Positions 10,144 through 18,666 of a stretch of DNA of 64,000 nucleotides are shown here, piece after piece. The position numbers and the translations under genes are program-made. The notes below the pieces were generated by a model that searched no databases, was not told the DNA's origin, and saw nothing but the letters and a program-made list of their open reading frames with translations. Source of the stretch: Acidobacteriaceae bacterium (GTDB taxonomy: Bacteria; Acidobacteriota; Terriglobia; Terriglobales; Acidobacteriaceae); the NCBI GenBank assembly GCA_025462885.1, contig JAOAPN010000012.1:124001-188000 (forward strand), in the 5' to 3' direction. Every line of letters begins with the position of its first letter. The first letter of the stretch is position 1.

Positions 10144-10293
10144 CTAGACCGACCGTCGACCGCCAACAAAGTGCATGATGATTGAGATCACGGCGAAGAT
10201 CAGGAGGATGTGGATCGCGAAGCTGCTGATATGCATTACGGTGAATCCACCAATCCAGAGGATGACCAGAACCAACGCCAAAATTAAAAACAT
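10144..10293 (-). CDS. Small membrane protein, lmo0937/DUF5670 family
   Basis: 49 residues beginning MFLILALVLVILWIGG with two hydrophobic helices (about 2-20 and 25-42) and a basic tail GGRRSV. Size, the two-helix layout, the central Gly and the GRR ending match the lmo0937 (DUF5670) family of tiny membrane proteins, whose function is unknown. AGGA lies about seven bases upstream of ATG. The TAG stop (10144-10146) falls in GCTCTAGA, resembling the ends of the palindromic elements elsewhere, but no second half is present here. Confidence 0.75.
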   Translation of the reverse strand: MFLILALVLVILWIGGFTVMHISSFAIHILLIFAVISIIMHFVGGRRSV

Positions 10294-10430
10294 TTGCGTC
10301 CTACTTTCTCTTACTTGAAGATCTCGCGGGGACGCGAGTGATTCCAGAAGATAAGAGAGTTAGCGAGAGGTAAATGTTGCTTGGCCCAGCGGAAATATTG
10401 AATCCACCTTTGTTCCCGACTGTCGTAAAA

Positions 10431-10709
10431 CTAGCAGCCGCCAGCAATGGATGGAATCAGCATGATTTCGTCTCCGTCCTGGAAGGCGTAGGTTTCACCA
10501 CCCAGGAAGCGGATATCTTCGTCATTAATGTAGATATTGATGAAGCGGCGAAGCTTGCCGTTCTCGTCTTTGATCTGGGTGCTGAGTGCGGGAAAAGAAG
10601 TATCGATGTCAGCCAAAAGACTGGGAAGATTCTCGGCAGCGGAGTCGAAGTTCTTACGGCCATCGGTGTGGCGGGTGAAGGCGGCGGGCAGAAATACTTT
10701 AACGGACAT
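10431..10709 (-). CDS. ThiS/MoaD-family sulfur carrier protein
   Basis: 92 residues with the ubiquitin-like beta-grasp pattern of ThiS/MoaD/CysO (MSVKVFLPAAFTRHTDG ... RRFINIYINDEDIRFLGGETYAFQDGDEIMLIPSIAGGC). Such carriers are adenylated and thiocarboxylated on a C-terminal Gly-Gly and hand sulfur to a partner enzyme. Here one extra Cys follows the Gly-Gly, so by family knowledge a peptidase would have to expose the diglycine. Its start codon overlaps the end of the ThrC-family gene by 11 bases, implying translational coupling, and both lie behind a SAM riboswitch. I read it as a dedicated carrier for that PLP enzyme; a molybdopterin role is less likely in this context. Confidence 0.85.
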   Translation of the reverse strand: MSVKVFLPAAFTRHTDGRKNFDSAAENLPSLLADIDTSFPALSTQIKDENGKLRRFINIYINDEDIRFLGGETYAFQDGDEIMLIPSIAGGC

Positions 10710-12012
10710 TTGTAACTCCAGCGGCTACGAGTTCAGTTTCGGTTTCAGGTGTGGCGGCGGTGGTGCCGTCGAGTTCGCGCAGGTACGCATCGAAGTCTGC
10801 CATGCGAGGCCGCACGGCGCGGGCGTCGAGGTGCGAGAAGCTGTTGATGAGGGCATCGGTCGTCTTGAGGCCATTGCCCGTGATGCAGGTGACGGTGATC
10901 TGATCGGGGGTGATGCGGCCCTGCGCGTAGAGGCGCGCCGTGACAGCGGTGGTAACGCCTCCGGCGGTCTCGGTGAAGATACCCTCGGTCTCTGCGAGTT
11001 CCTGGATGCCGGAGACGATCTCGATGTCAGAGACGTCCTCAGCCCAGCCCCCTTCCGCGCGGATCATTTTGGCGGCGGCGGGGCCGTCAGCGGGATTGCC
11101 GATAGCAAGGGAACGGGCGATGGTGTTGGGGCGCTGCGGAACGATATCCTCGGTTCCCTCTTTGACCGCTGTGGAGATGGGCGAGCAGCCAGTAGCCTGG
11201 GCTCCGAAGAACCGGACAGGCTTGTCTTCGACCAGGCCGAGGTAGATGAGTTCGTTGAAGGCCTTGCGGATCTTGCGGATCAGCGAGCCGCCGGCCATGG
11301 GGACGACAACGTTATCCGGGAGGCGCCAGCCTAGCTGCTCGGCGATCTCGTAGCCAACAGTCTTTGAACCCTCCGCGTAGTAGGGACGGAGATTCACATT
11401 CACAAATCCCCAGGCGTATTCGTCTGCGATAAGGGTGCAGAGGCGGTTGACATGATCGTAGTTGCCGTCGATACGGACGAGACGTGCGCCATAGACGAGG
11501 GTGTTGAGGATCTTGGCAGGCTCCAGGTCTGCGGGGACCAGGATGGTCGCCTTGAGGCCCAGGCGAGCGGCCTGAGCGGCGACGGAGTTAGCGAGATTGC
11601 CGGTGGAAGAACAGCCGACCGTGGTGAAGCCAAACTTCTGCGCGTTGGCCAGAGCCACCGAGACGACGCGGTCTTTGAAGGAGAGTGTCGGAAAGCACAC
11701 GGCGTCGTTCTTGATATAGAGATTGTTTGCGCCGATGCGCTTACCGAGATTCTTAGCCCGAACCAGCGGAGTAAAGCCCACGGGAAGATCGGGCTGAAAG
11801 CCGTCGGGGATGGGAAGCAGAGCGGCGTAGCGCCAGATATTGGCAGGGCCGGCTGCGATGTTCTCGCGGGTGAAGACCCCACGTGCGGCTTCGAGGTCGT
11901 AGACGAGTTCCAGGGGAGCGATGCAATCGGGACAGGCGGAGAGGGGTTGATTGCCATACCGCTTACCGCACTCGTTGCACTTCAGCTCATACCTGTTACA
12001 GGAATACTGCAT
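10699..12012 (-). CDS. thrC: ThrC-family PLP enzyme (threonine synthase-like)
   Basis: 437 residues of the beta-family (fold type II) PLP enzymes. N-terminal zinc-ribbon-like CxxC pairs (CNECG, CPDC at about residues 12-30) precede the catalytic fold: the PLP lysine is in PTLSFKDRVVSVA, the substrate-phosphate/serine loop in CSSTGNLANSVAAQA, and the PLP phosphate loop in PMAGGSL. Annotated members convert O-phosphohomoserine to threonine. The neighbourhood argues for a sulfur role instead or as well: a ThiS-like carrier overlaps its 3' end, a SAM-I riboswitch precedes it, and methionine synthase genes lie just upstream on the same strand. ATG 12012 follows a GGGAGAG that can be masked in a hairpin. 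Confidence 0.85.
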   Translation of the reverse strand: MQYSCNRYELKCNECGKRYGNQPLSACPDCIAPLELVYDLEAARGVFTRENIAAGPANIWRYAALLPIPDGFQPDLPVGFTPLVRAKNLGKRIGANNLYIKNDAVCFPTLSFKDRVVSVALANAQKFGFTTVGCSSTGNLANSVAAQAARLGLKATILVPADLEPAKILNTLVYGARLVRIDGNYDHVNRLCTLIADEYAWGFVNVNLRPYYAEGSKTVGYEIAEQLGWRLPDNVVVPMAGGSLIRKIRKAFNELIYLGLVEDKPVRFFGAQATGCSPISTAVKEGTEDIVPQRPNTIARSLAIGNPADGPAAAKMIRAEGGWAEDVSDIEIVSGIQELAETEGIFTETAGGVTTAVTARLYAQGRITPDQITVTCITGNGLKTTDALINSFSHLDARAVRPRMADFDAYLRELDGTTAATPETETELVAAGVTNVR

Positions 12013-12018
12013 TGCTCA

Positions 12019-12034
12019 CTCTCCCTGTGGAGAG
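12019..12034 (-). promoter_or_regulatory. Shine-Dalgarno-sequestering hairpin of the thrC leader
   Basis: On the minus strand CTCTCC and GGAGAG form a 6-bp stem with a 4-base loop; the 3' arm is the ribosome-binding site of thrC, ending 6 bases before the ATG. Formation would block initiation, which fits translational control by the upstream SAM riboswitch. How the aptamer is coupled to this stem cannot be read off directly; a long-range stem (TATCGCC / GGCGATA) lies between them. Confidence 0.55.
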
Positions 12035-12123
12035 GAACTGAAGCTTTTGACTTTTCTCTATTGGGGATATCGCCGGGAGAATGAAATGCGGGGTGCAGGC
12101 GATAGATGCACTGCGTGCTCCGA

Positions 12124-12233
12124 ATCTCATGTTCCCTGGTATTCCCAGGAGAGAGTTGACACCGGTACGCGTTTGTTCTGTCCGGTTGTCGTGGCGTCAA
12201 AGGGCTCGTCCCTCAACCACTCTGCATGAAATT
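12124..12233 (-). promoter_or_regulatory. SAM-I family riboswitch (S-box)
   Basis: Minus-strand sequence carries the conserved core in order: P1 5' arm TTTCATG, AGAGTGG, GAGGGACGAGCCC, TTTGACGCCACGACAACC, a variable P3 hairpin closed by CCGG / CCGG, GGTGTCAACTCTC, a P4 hairpin (CCTGG / CCAGG) and the P1 3' arm CATGAGA. P2 pairs GTGG with CCAC. The spacing and invariant blocks match the S-box consensus that binds S-adenosylmethionine. About 110 bases separate it from the thrC start, room for an expression platform. S-box elements normally switch off methionine or cysteine genes when SAM is high. Confidence 0.9.
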
Positions 12234-12699
12234 CAAATTTGGCCTCGGTCCTGAGACAGGAGCCAAACTGGAATAACTAAGTAGTAACACAGGAGTTTAG
12301 GGCGTTGCAAGTAATGCACTGCGTCGGCAGTGCACTACTTTGAAATGTGGTTTATGTGTTGCTTGATTCTTTGGCGAAGGGCTGAGTGTATAGCCCAAGT
12401 TATTGCTCCCAAAAAGATCAGAAGCCAGCCACCTTCGGCGCTGGCCATTGTTCACGTATAGCCTCGTAAAGTAATCCACAGTCCACGCACACAAACACAA
12501 AAAGGCAGAAGGACAGGATTGCGATCCATGCCTTATTAGCCTTACCTCTTCTATGCGTCATGCCGTCATGCTCTCACAACTTCGCCAGCGTGTTGATGTC
12601 ATCGGTCTATTGTTCGCGCTGGCGATCTTCTCCCCAAGCCCCACCAATTTCAAAGTGATGCACTACCACTGTGTCGCATCAAACCAGGCCACCCAGTTC
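12234..12699. other. Intergenic region with a hairpin and a doubtful small ORF
   Basis: Holds a 14-bp imperfect hairpin at 12309-12340 (arms AAGTAATGCACTGC / GCAGTGCACTACTT, one mismatch, GTCG loop), possibly a terminator for whatever precedes it. A minus-strand frame at 12418-12561 could encode 47 residues (MTHRRGKANKAWIAILSFC, one hydrophobic helix) but has a weak ribosome-binding site, and a more convincing reading (GWLLIFLGAITWAIHSALRQ) continues in another frame to about 12340, suggesting a frameshifted small membrane-protein gene. The riboswitch-thrC promoter must lie in its left part. Confidence 0.35.
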
Positions 12700-13080
12700 T
12701 CAGGCAGAGACCATTGGCACGATCGCTTGAACACCCTCGACGAAGGCCTTGGGATCGAACTCGGTGCGAAGAATCTCGTCCGGGCAGTCCGTCAGGACGG
12801 CGACGCGCCAGTTGCAGACGAAAGCCACAAGCTGCCCTGGGTGGGCCGTGCGGATCTCGGAGCAGAGGCTCTCTGCGGCATGAATTCCTGTCTCACCTTC
12901 GACGTCCACAAGTACAAGAGCATAAGGACGGTTGGCGAAAAGAGAAACGACTTCGGTATGGTGCAGCGTGGAGTCTACGTCATAGCCTGACATTCGAAGA
13001 ATCTGATCCCTCAAAGGGCGGAGCATTTCGCGACGGCAAACATGAAGAATTGCGGGTTTCTGGGCCTGGGGAAGTTGCAT
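12700..13080 (-). CDS. Response-regulator-like receiver domain protein
   Basis: About 126 residues, a lone receiver-like fold: PAILHVCRREMLRPLRDQILRMSGYDVDST (beta1/alpha1), YALVLVDVEGE with an Asp at the phospho-acceptor position, and AFVCNWRVAVL before a short C-terminal helix. The acidic pair after beta1 (normally DD or ED) is replaced by CRRE, and the usual Lys late in the domain is not obvious, so it looks like an atypical or non-phosphorylated receiver. No output domain. An alternative GTG start 24 bases upstream exists. No kinase nearby. Confidence 0.55.
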   Translation of the reverse strand: MQLPQAQKPAILHVCRREMLRPLRDQILRMSGYDVDSTLHHTEVVSLFANRPYALVLVDVEGETGIHAAESLCSEIRTAHPGQLVAFVCNWRVAVLTDCPDEILRTEFDPKAFVEGVQAIVPMVSA

Positions 13081-13220
13081 TGATCTCAAACTTTTCTGCG
13101 ACACATGGTATCGGAATCGATCGTATCGACTATTTCGTGTCGTCTTATTTTACAAGATGAGAGACAGTACGTGTGCGTTTTGGAAGACCATCCACGCATG
13201 GTCGACCGCCAGCTTTATAG

Positions 13221-15929
13221 CTACTCCGCAGGTTCATAGTTCAGGTTCGGACCGAGCCAACGCTCAACCTCCGTCAAGCTCATGCCTTTCCGCTTTTGAT
13301 AGTCGACGACCTGATCGCGGTCGATCTTGCCAAGGCTGAAGAAGCGCGATTGCGGGTGTGCAAAATACACTCCACTGATGCTGGAGCCAGGCCACATGGC
13401 AAAGGATTCGGTGATTATCATTCCCGTGTTGGCCTGTACGTCCAGCAGACGCCAGAGGGTACCTTTTTCAGTATGATCCGGGCACGCCGGGTAGCCGGGA
13501 GCGGGCCTGATTCCCCGATATTTCTCCTGGATCAACTCGCCCGGGGTCAGATTTTCCTCGCGCCCGTAGCCCCACTGGTCCCGCACTATCTTATGAAGAC
13601 ATTCGGCGAAAGCCTCCGCCAGGCGGTCGGCGATGGCCTCCGCCATGATGGCGTTATAGTCATCGTTCTCCGCTCTGAACCGGTCGCACAATTCTTTCAG
13701 GCCGATCCCGCTGGTTACCGCGAATGCACCGATGTGATCGGGCAAACCGGTATCCTTCGGCGCAATGAAGTCGGACAGCGAACGGCACGGCTCACTGCCT
13801 TCGCGGTTCGCTTGCTGGCGCAGATAGTGGAATCGCTCGAGCACGTTCGTGCGTGTTTCGTCGGTGTACAACTCGATATCGTCGCCCACCGCGCTGGCGG
13901 GAAAGAAACCATAGACGCCCCGTGCAGTGATCAGTTTCTTTTCGATCATGACTTCCAGCAGCGCCTTGGCGTCGGTGAAGATCTTGCGCGCCTCCACACC
14001 CTGCCGCTCGTCGTCCAGGATGCGGGGATAGATGCCTTTCATACCCCAGGTATGAAAGAACGGCGTCCAGTCGATGAACTCGCGCAGTGTTGCCAGCGGA
14101 AAGTCATCCAGAACGCGCACTCCGGTGAACTTGGGCGCGGAAAGATCTTCGATACGCCACTCAATCGGAGTATGCCTTGCGCGGGCAACCTCAATCGGAA
14201 CGACCTGCTGGCGCGGTGCCAGGTGGGCTTTGCGGAGCGCCTCGTAGTCGGCGCGATGCTGCGCCACGAACGCGGCTTTGCCATCTTCACTCAGGAGACT
14301 GGTCGTCACAGGGACTGCACGGCTGGCGTCGAGTACGTGGACCACCGGCTGGCTATAGTGCGGAGCAATTTTAACCGCGGTGTGAGCCCTGCTCGTAGTC
14401 GCTCCACCCACGAGCAAGGGAACAGTGAAGCCCTGACGCTCCATCTCGCGGGCTACATGCACCATCTCGTCGAGAGACGGCGTGATAAGGCCGCTAAGAC
14501 CAATAATGTCAGCTTTTTCCAGCTTGGCGCGCTCGAGAATTTTTTCCGAGGAGACCATCACGCCCATATCGATGACTTCGTAGTTATTGCAGGCGAGTAC
14601 GACGCCAACGATGTTCTTGCCAATGTCGTGGACGTCCCCCTTCACGGTCGCGAGGATGATCTTTCCCTGCGCCTTGACGACCTGGCCCGAGGCCTCCAGC
14701 GCTGCCTTCTCGGCCTCCATGAAGGGTGTCAGATGAGCCACCGCCTTCTTCATGACGCGCGCCGATTTGACCACCTGGGGCAGGAACATCTTGCCAGCGC
14801 CAAAAAGATCTCCGACAACGCTCATGCCGTCCATCAACGGTCCTTCGATGACCAGGAGCGGACGGCCCAGCTTGACGCGGGCCTCCTCGGCGTCGATCTC
14901 GATGTAAGCGTCGATTCCCTTGACCAGTGCGTGCGAAAGACGCTCTTCGACACTACCGTTCCGCCACTCTTCGGCCTTCTTCTCGCTGGCGACAGAGCCA
15001 ACGCCCTTCAGCGACTCGCCGTGATCCACCAGGCGCTCCGTCGCGTCGGGACGACGGTTGAGCAGCACATCTTCGACCAGAACCTTCAGTTCCGGTTCAA
15101 TCTCCTCATACACCTCGAGCATGCCGGCATTGACGATGCCCATGTCCATGCCCGCCGCGATGGCGTGATAAAGAAACGCGGAGTGCATAGCCTCGCGAAC
15201 CTTGTTGTTGCCTCGAAAGCTGAAGGAGATGTTCGAGACGCCGCCACTGACCTTCGCGTGAGGGAGGTTCGCCTTGATCCAACGCGTGGCGTTGATGAAG
15301 TCCACCGCGTAGTTGTTGTGCTCTTCCATGCCCGTCGCAACGGTCAGAATATTCGGGTCGAAGATGATGTCTTCCGGTGGAAACCCTACCTCATCGACAA
15401 GAATCCGGTAGGCTCGCTCGCAGATGCGGATCTTCTCTTCGAATGTGGCGGCCTGACCCTGTTCGTCGAAGGCCATTACGACGACCGCCGCGCCATATTT
15501 CAGCACCGCGGCAGCATTCTGGCGGAATTTGTCCTCGCCTTCTTTCAGCGAGATGGAGTTGACGATGCCCTTGCCCTGCAGACACTTGAGCCCCGCCTCG
15601 ATGACCTCCCACTTTGAGGAGTCCACCATAAACGGCACCTTGGCGACTTCAGGCTCGCTCGCCAGCAGTTGCAGGTAGCGAGTCATAGCCGTAACGCCAT
15701 CGATCATTCCCTCGTCCATACAGATGTCGATGACGTTCGCGCCATTCTCAACCTGTTGCCGGGCTACGCTGACCGCCTCCTCGTACTTGCCCTCCTTCAC
15801 CAGCTTCGCAAACTTCGGCGAACCCGCGACGTTGGTCCGCTCTCCGATCATGATGTAGACGCCGAGTTGCTGGGTGAAGGGCTGTGATCCGGAAAGGCGA
15901 AGCGGCTTCGTCTCTAGGGCATGGCTCAT
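13221..15929 (-). CDS. metH: Methionine synthase, pterin/cobalamin/activation modules
   Basis: 902 residues. Transfers methyl from methyltetrahydrofolate to cob(I)alamin, then to homocysteine bound by the partner subunit. Domains in order: pterin-binding barrel ([13 protein letters not shown] at about 28), helical cap, B12-binding Rossmann fold with the cobalt-ligand motif DVHDIGK at 432-438 and [13 protein letters not shown], then the AdoMet reactivation domain ([15 protein letters not shown] near residue 800). The homocysteine-binding N-terminal module is missing and encoded by the preceding gene, whose TGA overlaps this ATG by four bases (ATGA). Together they equal a full MetH. Confidence 0.95.
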   Translation of the reverse strand: MSHALETKPLRLSGSQPFTQQLGVYIMIGERTNVAGSPKFAKLVKEGKYEEAVSVARQQVENGANVIDICMDEGMIDGVTAMTRYLQLLASEPEVAKVPFMVDSSKWEVIEAGLKCLQGKGIVNSISLKEGEDKFRQNAAAVLKYGAAVVVMAFDEQGQAATFEEKIRICERAYRILVDEVGFPPEDIIFDPNILTVATGMEEHNNYAVDFINATRWIKANLPHAKVSGGVSNISFSFRGNNKVREAMHSAFLYHAIAAGMDMGIVNAGMLEVYEEIEPELKVLVEDVLLNRRPDATERLVDHGESLKGVGSVASEKKAEEWRNGSVEERLSHALVKGIDAYIEIDAEEARVKLGRPLLVIEGPLMDGMSVVGDLFGAGKMFLPQVVKSARVMKKAVAHLTPFMEAEKAALEASGQVVKAQGKIILATVKGDVHDIGKNIVGVVLACNNYEVIDMGVMVSSEKILERAKLEKADIIGLSGLITPSLDEMVHVAREMERQGFTVPLLVGGATTSRAHTAVKIAPHYSQPVVHVLDASRAVPVTTSLLSEDGKAAFVAQHRADYEALRKAHLAPRQQVVPIEVARARHTPIEWRIEDLSAPKFTGVRVLDDFPLATLREFIDWTPFFHTWGMKGIYPRILDDERQGVEARKIFTDAKALLEVMIEKKLITARGVYGFFPASAVGDDIELYTDETRTNVLERFHYLRQQANREGSEPCRSLSDFIAPKDTGLPDHIGAFAVTSGIGLKELCDRFRAENDDYNAIMAEAIADRLAEAFAECLHKIVRDQWGYGREENLTPGELIQEKYRGIRPAPGYPACPDHTEKGTLWRLLDVQANTGMIITESFAMWPGSSISGVYFAHPQSRFFSLGKIDRDQVVDYQKRKGMSLTEVERWLGPNLNYEPAE

Positions 15930-17026
15930 GCTGCGACCTCGCGCTTCCCGAGCTGCCGGGGAGCCTTGCCTTCCAGAGCCCGGGCGATCGCGGCGATGTG
16001 ATCCGGGGTATTCCCGCAGCAACCGCCGGCAATATTGATCAGTCCGCCGCGCGCGAAGTCGCCCAGATAACGAGCCATGTCGTCGGGGCCCAGATCGAAA
16101 CCAGTCTCGGAGAGAGGATTCGGTAGACCGGCATTGGGATAGCAGGAGACCGCCACGTCCGCCTTCGACGACAGTTCTTCCAGAAACGGATACATCAGAT
16201 CAGGGCCGAGCGAACAGTTGAGTCCCACTGACAGCGGTCTTACGTGCTTCACCGCAGTCCAGAACGCCTCCGTGGTCTGCGCGGAGATCAGCGTCTCGCC
16301 GCCACGTCCCACCGCTGCCGAGATCATCACCGGCAACTCTGTTCCGTCCTGGTCGAATACCTCGCGGATGGCGACCAGCGCAGCCTTGGCATTGAGCGAA
16401 TCAAAGATCGTCTCGACCAGCAGCAGATCGGAGCCTCCCGCGATAAGCGCGCGTATCTGCTCCATGTAAGCGATCTTCACCTGGTCGAAGGTCACCACGC
16501 GGAATCCTGCATCGTCGGCGTCGGGAGAGTTAGACAGCGAGACCGTCAGTGGCCCGATGGCCCCTGCCACGAACCGCTGGCGCCCCGTGGCAGTTCCTAC
16601 CCGATCAGCCCATTCCCGGCACTGTCGAGCCGATGTTTCGTTGATATCCCAGGCCAACCCACTGAGCGAGGAGTCCTCGATGATCTTCTGGTAAAACTCT
16701 GGATCTTTCCGGCCGCCGTGCTCCCGCGGATCGTCCACGAAAAACTCGCTTTGAGTAATGCTGGTCGCCCCAAAGGTATTGGTTTCGATGATGTCGGCGC
16801 CCGCCTCCAGGAATCTCCGATGGATATCACCGACCATCTCCGGCTGGGTCAGCGAGAACAGGTCGCCGTTGTTGAGCAGATCCTTGGTCGAGTTCTTGAA
16901 GCGCTCTCCGCGGATGTCCGCTTCCGTCATTCCATACGTGCGGATGGTAGTGCCCATCGCTCCATCAATGATGGCAATCCGGCTGTCGAGGATTTTTTCA
17001 AGCGGATGTGTGTGCGATTTTGTCAT
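15926..17026 (-). CDS. metH: Methionine synthase, homocysteine-binding subunit
   Basis: 366 residues matching the N-terminal homocysteine S-methyltransferase module of Met[35 protein letters not shown] and [15 protein letters not shown], the last two supplying the three zinc-binding cysteines. It cannot work alone in B12-dependent methylation because it lacks pterin and cobalamin domains, but these follow in the overlapping next gene. A homocysteine methyltransferase using another donor (MmuM type) is unlikely given the coupling. The ATG at 17026 has no strong ribosome-binding site. Confidence 0.93.
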   Translation of the reverse strand: MTKSHTHPLEKILDSRIAIIDGAMGTTIRTYGMTEADIRGERFKNSTKDLLNNGDLFSLTQPEMVGDIHRRFLEAGADIIETNTFGATSITQSEFFVDDPREHGGRKDPEFYQKIIEDSSLSGLAWDINETSARQCREWADRVGTATGRQRFVAGAIGPLTVSLSNSPDADDAGFRVVTFDQVKIAYMEQIRALIAGGSDLLLVETIFDSLNAKAALVAIREVFDQDGTELPVMISAAVGRGGETLISAQTTEAFWTAVKHVRPLSVGLNCSLGPDLMYPFLEELSSKADVAVSCYPNAGLPNPLSETGFDLGPDDMARYLGDFARGGLINIAGGCCGNTPDHIAAIARALEGKAPRQLGKREVAA

Positions 17027-17156
17027 GGATATTCGATGGCCTTAAACGTGGCTGGGTTCGCGATCGCCGTGAGTTTCACGACAACAGCCTGAGGTCCGGA
17101 ACCCTGCGCTACAGCTTCTTTTGGAATGACTGCCTAGCTTCTGTTGGAATTGCTGC
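17027..17156 (-). other. Gap between nuoI and metH with a 23-bp tandem duplication
   Basis: Two head-to-tail 23-base units (17113-17135 and 17136-17158, 20 of 23 identical, each containing TTGGAAT and TGCCT); the second overlaps the nuoI stop codon. On the minus strand the rest reads without stop in one frame as [18 protein letters not shown] and ends with a TGA that overlaps the metH ATG (ATGA). It could be a short leader ORF from GTG or a remnant of a longer gene. No riboswitch recognised. Confidence 0.4.
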
Positions 17157-17663
17157 CTAGCGGAGCGAATCGGCAAGGTCGGTCGAATTGCCCGGGGTCA
17201 TGGGCATCGCCGGCTGGATACCGACCAGGAGGTCTTCCTTGCGCATCACCAGATTGGTCGCGTTGAGCGAGGCCAGTTCAAAGCCGTGACCGTGCGTAAT
17301 GGCATCGGTCGGGCAAGCCTCGACGCAGTAACCGCAGAAGATGCAGCGGTTGTAGTCGATGTTATAAACCTTGGCGTAACGCTCGGCGGACGAGATGCGG
17401 ACGGACTCGGTGTTCTCAGCGGCCTCGATGTAAATGCAGTTCGAAGGGCAGGCGGCGGCGCAAAGGAAGCAGGCGACGCACTTTTCGAGGCCGTTCTCGT
17501 CGCGCTGAAGCTGGTGCTTGCCGCGGAAGCGCTCCTGAAACTTGGCGCCGCGCATGGGACCTTTACCGTCAGGATAGTTTTCGACTTCGGTTGGCTGGAA
17601 CATCTCCTTGAAGGTGATGCTCATTCCCTTGGCAATGGCGGCTGCGTCGCGGACGATAGACAT
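17157..17663 (-). CDS. nuoI: NADH-quinone oxidoreductase subunit I (ferredoxin-like)
   Basis: 168 residues. Two 4Fe-4S motifs, CVACFLCAAACP and CIFCGYCVEACP, about 40 residues apart with the intervening RYAKVYNIDYNR that marks NuoI; the N-terminal amphipathic stretch MSIVRDAAAIAKGMSITFKEMF contacts the membrane arm. It relays electrons between the peripheral clusters and the quinone site of complex I. No other nuo gene is in the window, so it is either an orphan or separated from the main operon. ATG 17663 chosen because the upstream in-frame extension overlaps the divergent gene and lacks family residues. Confidence 0.9.
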   Translation of the reverse strand: MSIVRDAAAIAKGMSITFKEMFQPTEVENYPDGKGPMRGAKFQERFRGKHQLQRDENGLEKCVACFLCAAACPSNCIYIEAAENTESVRISSAERYAKVYNIDYNRCIFCGYCVEACPTDAITHGHGFELASLNATNLVMRKEDLLVGIQPAMPMTPGNSTDLADSLR

Positions 17664-17702
17664 AGATTGAGTATACGACGGAGGCGCGATAGGCTGGAAG
17701 GC

Positions 17703-18257
17703 ATGACACGAGCGAACCGTTTTCTCCTCTTGATCTTTGGGCTGGGATTTTTGATGTTGCAGCCTGCTCTCGCAACCGCACAAAGTGCGCCCATGGAAAA
17801 GGCGATTGCCGAGCATGCTCACGCGACCACTCCTCTTTCCACTGTTCTGATCGTGACGGTGGATGGAAAGGCCACACCCGTATCGACCGCGGATTTGCAG
17901 TCCATGCCACAGAAGAGCGTCACCGTCCATAACGCCCACACCAAGCTCGATGAGACCTACAGCGGTGTGTCGCTGGGAGACTTGCTGGCGAAGTACGGCT
18001 TCGCCGTGAGCCAGGCGACCCACAGGAGGATGCTGCGAAGCTATGTCATCGCCGAGGGAATGGACAAGTATTGGGTGCTGTTCTCAGCCGCTGAGGTAGA
18101 AAGCTCCGAGCACAATGGGGATGTGATTGTGGCGACGTCCGTCGGCGGGAAAGGACTGGGAGAAGATGGGCAGTTCAAGCTGGTGGCGAGCGAAGACAAG
18201 AAGCCGCAGCGCTGGGTGAGGAATTTGACCGCGATTACTTTGAAGAGCGCGGAATAA
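17703..18257 (+). CDS. Secreted molybdopterin-binding-domain-like protein
   Basis: 184 residues with a signal peptide (MTRANRFLLLIFGLGFLMLQPALATAQ). The mature part resembles the oxidoreductase molybdopterin-binding fold: VSTADLQSMPQKSVTV, TYSGVSLGDLLAKYG, YVIAEGMDKYWVLFSAAEV, and LVASEDKKPQRWVRNLTAI. The canonical cofactor-ligating Cys is not seen, so cofactor binding is doubtful. GGAAGG precedes the ATG. Divergent from nuoI; its last 23 bases overlap the convergent vapC gene. Confidence 0.65.
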   Translation: MTRANRFLLLIFGLGFLMLQPALATAQSAPMEKAIAEHAHATTPLSTVLIVTVDGKATPVSTADLQSMPQKSVTVHNAHTKLDETYSGVSLGDLLAKYGFAVSQATHRRMLRSYVIAEGMDKYWVLFSAAEVESSEHNGDVIVATSVGGKGLGEDGQFKLVASEDKKPQRWVRNLTAITLKSAE

Positions 18258-18666
18258 TCACGTCGCGAGGAGCGACCGTCTTCAGCTTCGGGAATGTGGT
18301 TCCGAAAAACCGCTTGTCCCGGGTAAGAAGACGATCCGCTTTAATCTGAGCATGTGCGGCGATGAGAAAATCAGGCAGGATGCGGGTACGCTCACCACCC
18401 CGCTTTCTATAGCTCCTGTAAAAGACGCCGGATAAATAGGCGATTTCCTTGTCAATTTCAGTGATGGAGCAGCGGATCAGTTCAAAGAAATCCTCCGCTC
18501 GCGCCTGTGTGGGGAAGTTTCCCGCGACCTCTGCGAAGCAAACAGCAGAGATGATCAACTTTCCTTGCAGCTCCGCGAGGCGCAAGGCTTCGGAGGATTC
18601 CTCAGCTTCGGAAGGAACTCCTACCAGCACGTCCAGGATGACGTTCGCGTCAACTGCAGTGATCAT
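18235..18666 (-). CDS. vapC: PIN-domain toxin, VapC family
   Basis: 143 residues, probable RNase. Acidic metal-binding residues in the usual places: D6 (AVDANVILD), E46 (CFAEVAGN), D99 (ILPDFLIAAHA), and a later Asp in LLTRDKRFF. Its ATG overlaps the stop of the upstream AbrB-type antitoxin gene (ATGA), the standard two-gene toxin-antitoxin arrangement. The 3' end overlaps the convergent secreted-protein gene by 23 bases. Confidence 0.9.
   Translation of the reverse strand: MITAVDANVILDVLVGVPSEAEESSEALRLAELQGKLIISAVCFAEVAGNFPTQARAEDFFELIRCSITEIDKEIAYLSGVFYRSYRKRGGERTRILPDFLIAAHAQIKADRLLTRDKRFFGTTFPKLKTVAPRDVIIPRSSK

Noticed and set aside
10134..10147. GCTCTAGA next to the DUF5670 stop as a further copy of the palindromic element
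   Set aside because: Only six to eight bases match and no partner arm or internal motif is present within 120 bases on either side.
13296..15617. Long open frame (773 residues) antisense to metH
   Set aside because: Mirror of codon bias on the opposite strand; metH is unambiguous and the antisense product matches no family.
15926..15932. Split metH as a pseudogene
   Set aside because: Both frames are intact, start and stop overlap in the standard coupling form, and the break falls between domains.
17027..17156. Riboswitch (SAM, SAH or cobalamin) in front of metH
   Set aside because: None of the conserved blocks of these elements could be found; the stretch reads as an open frame instead.
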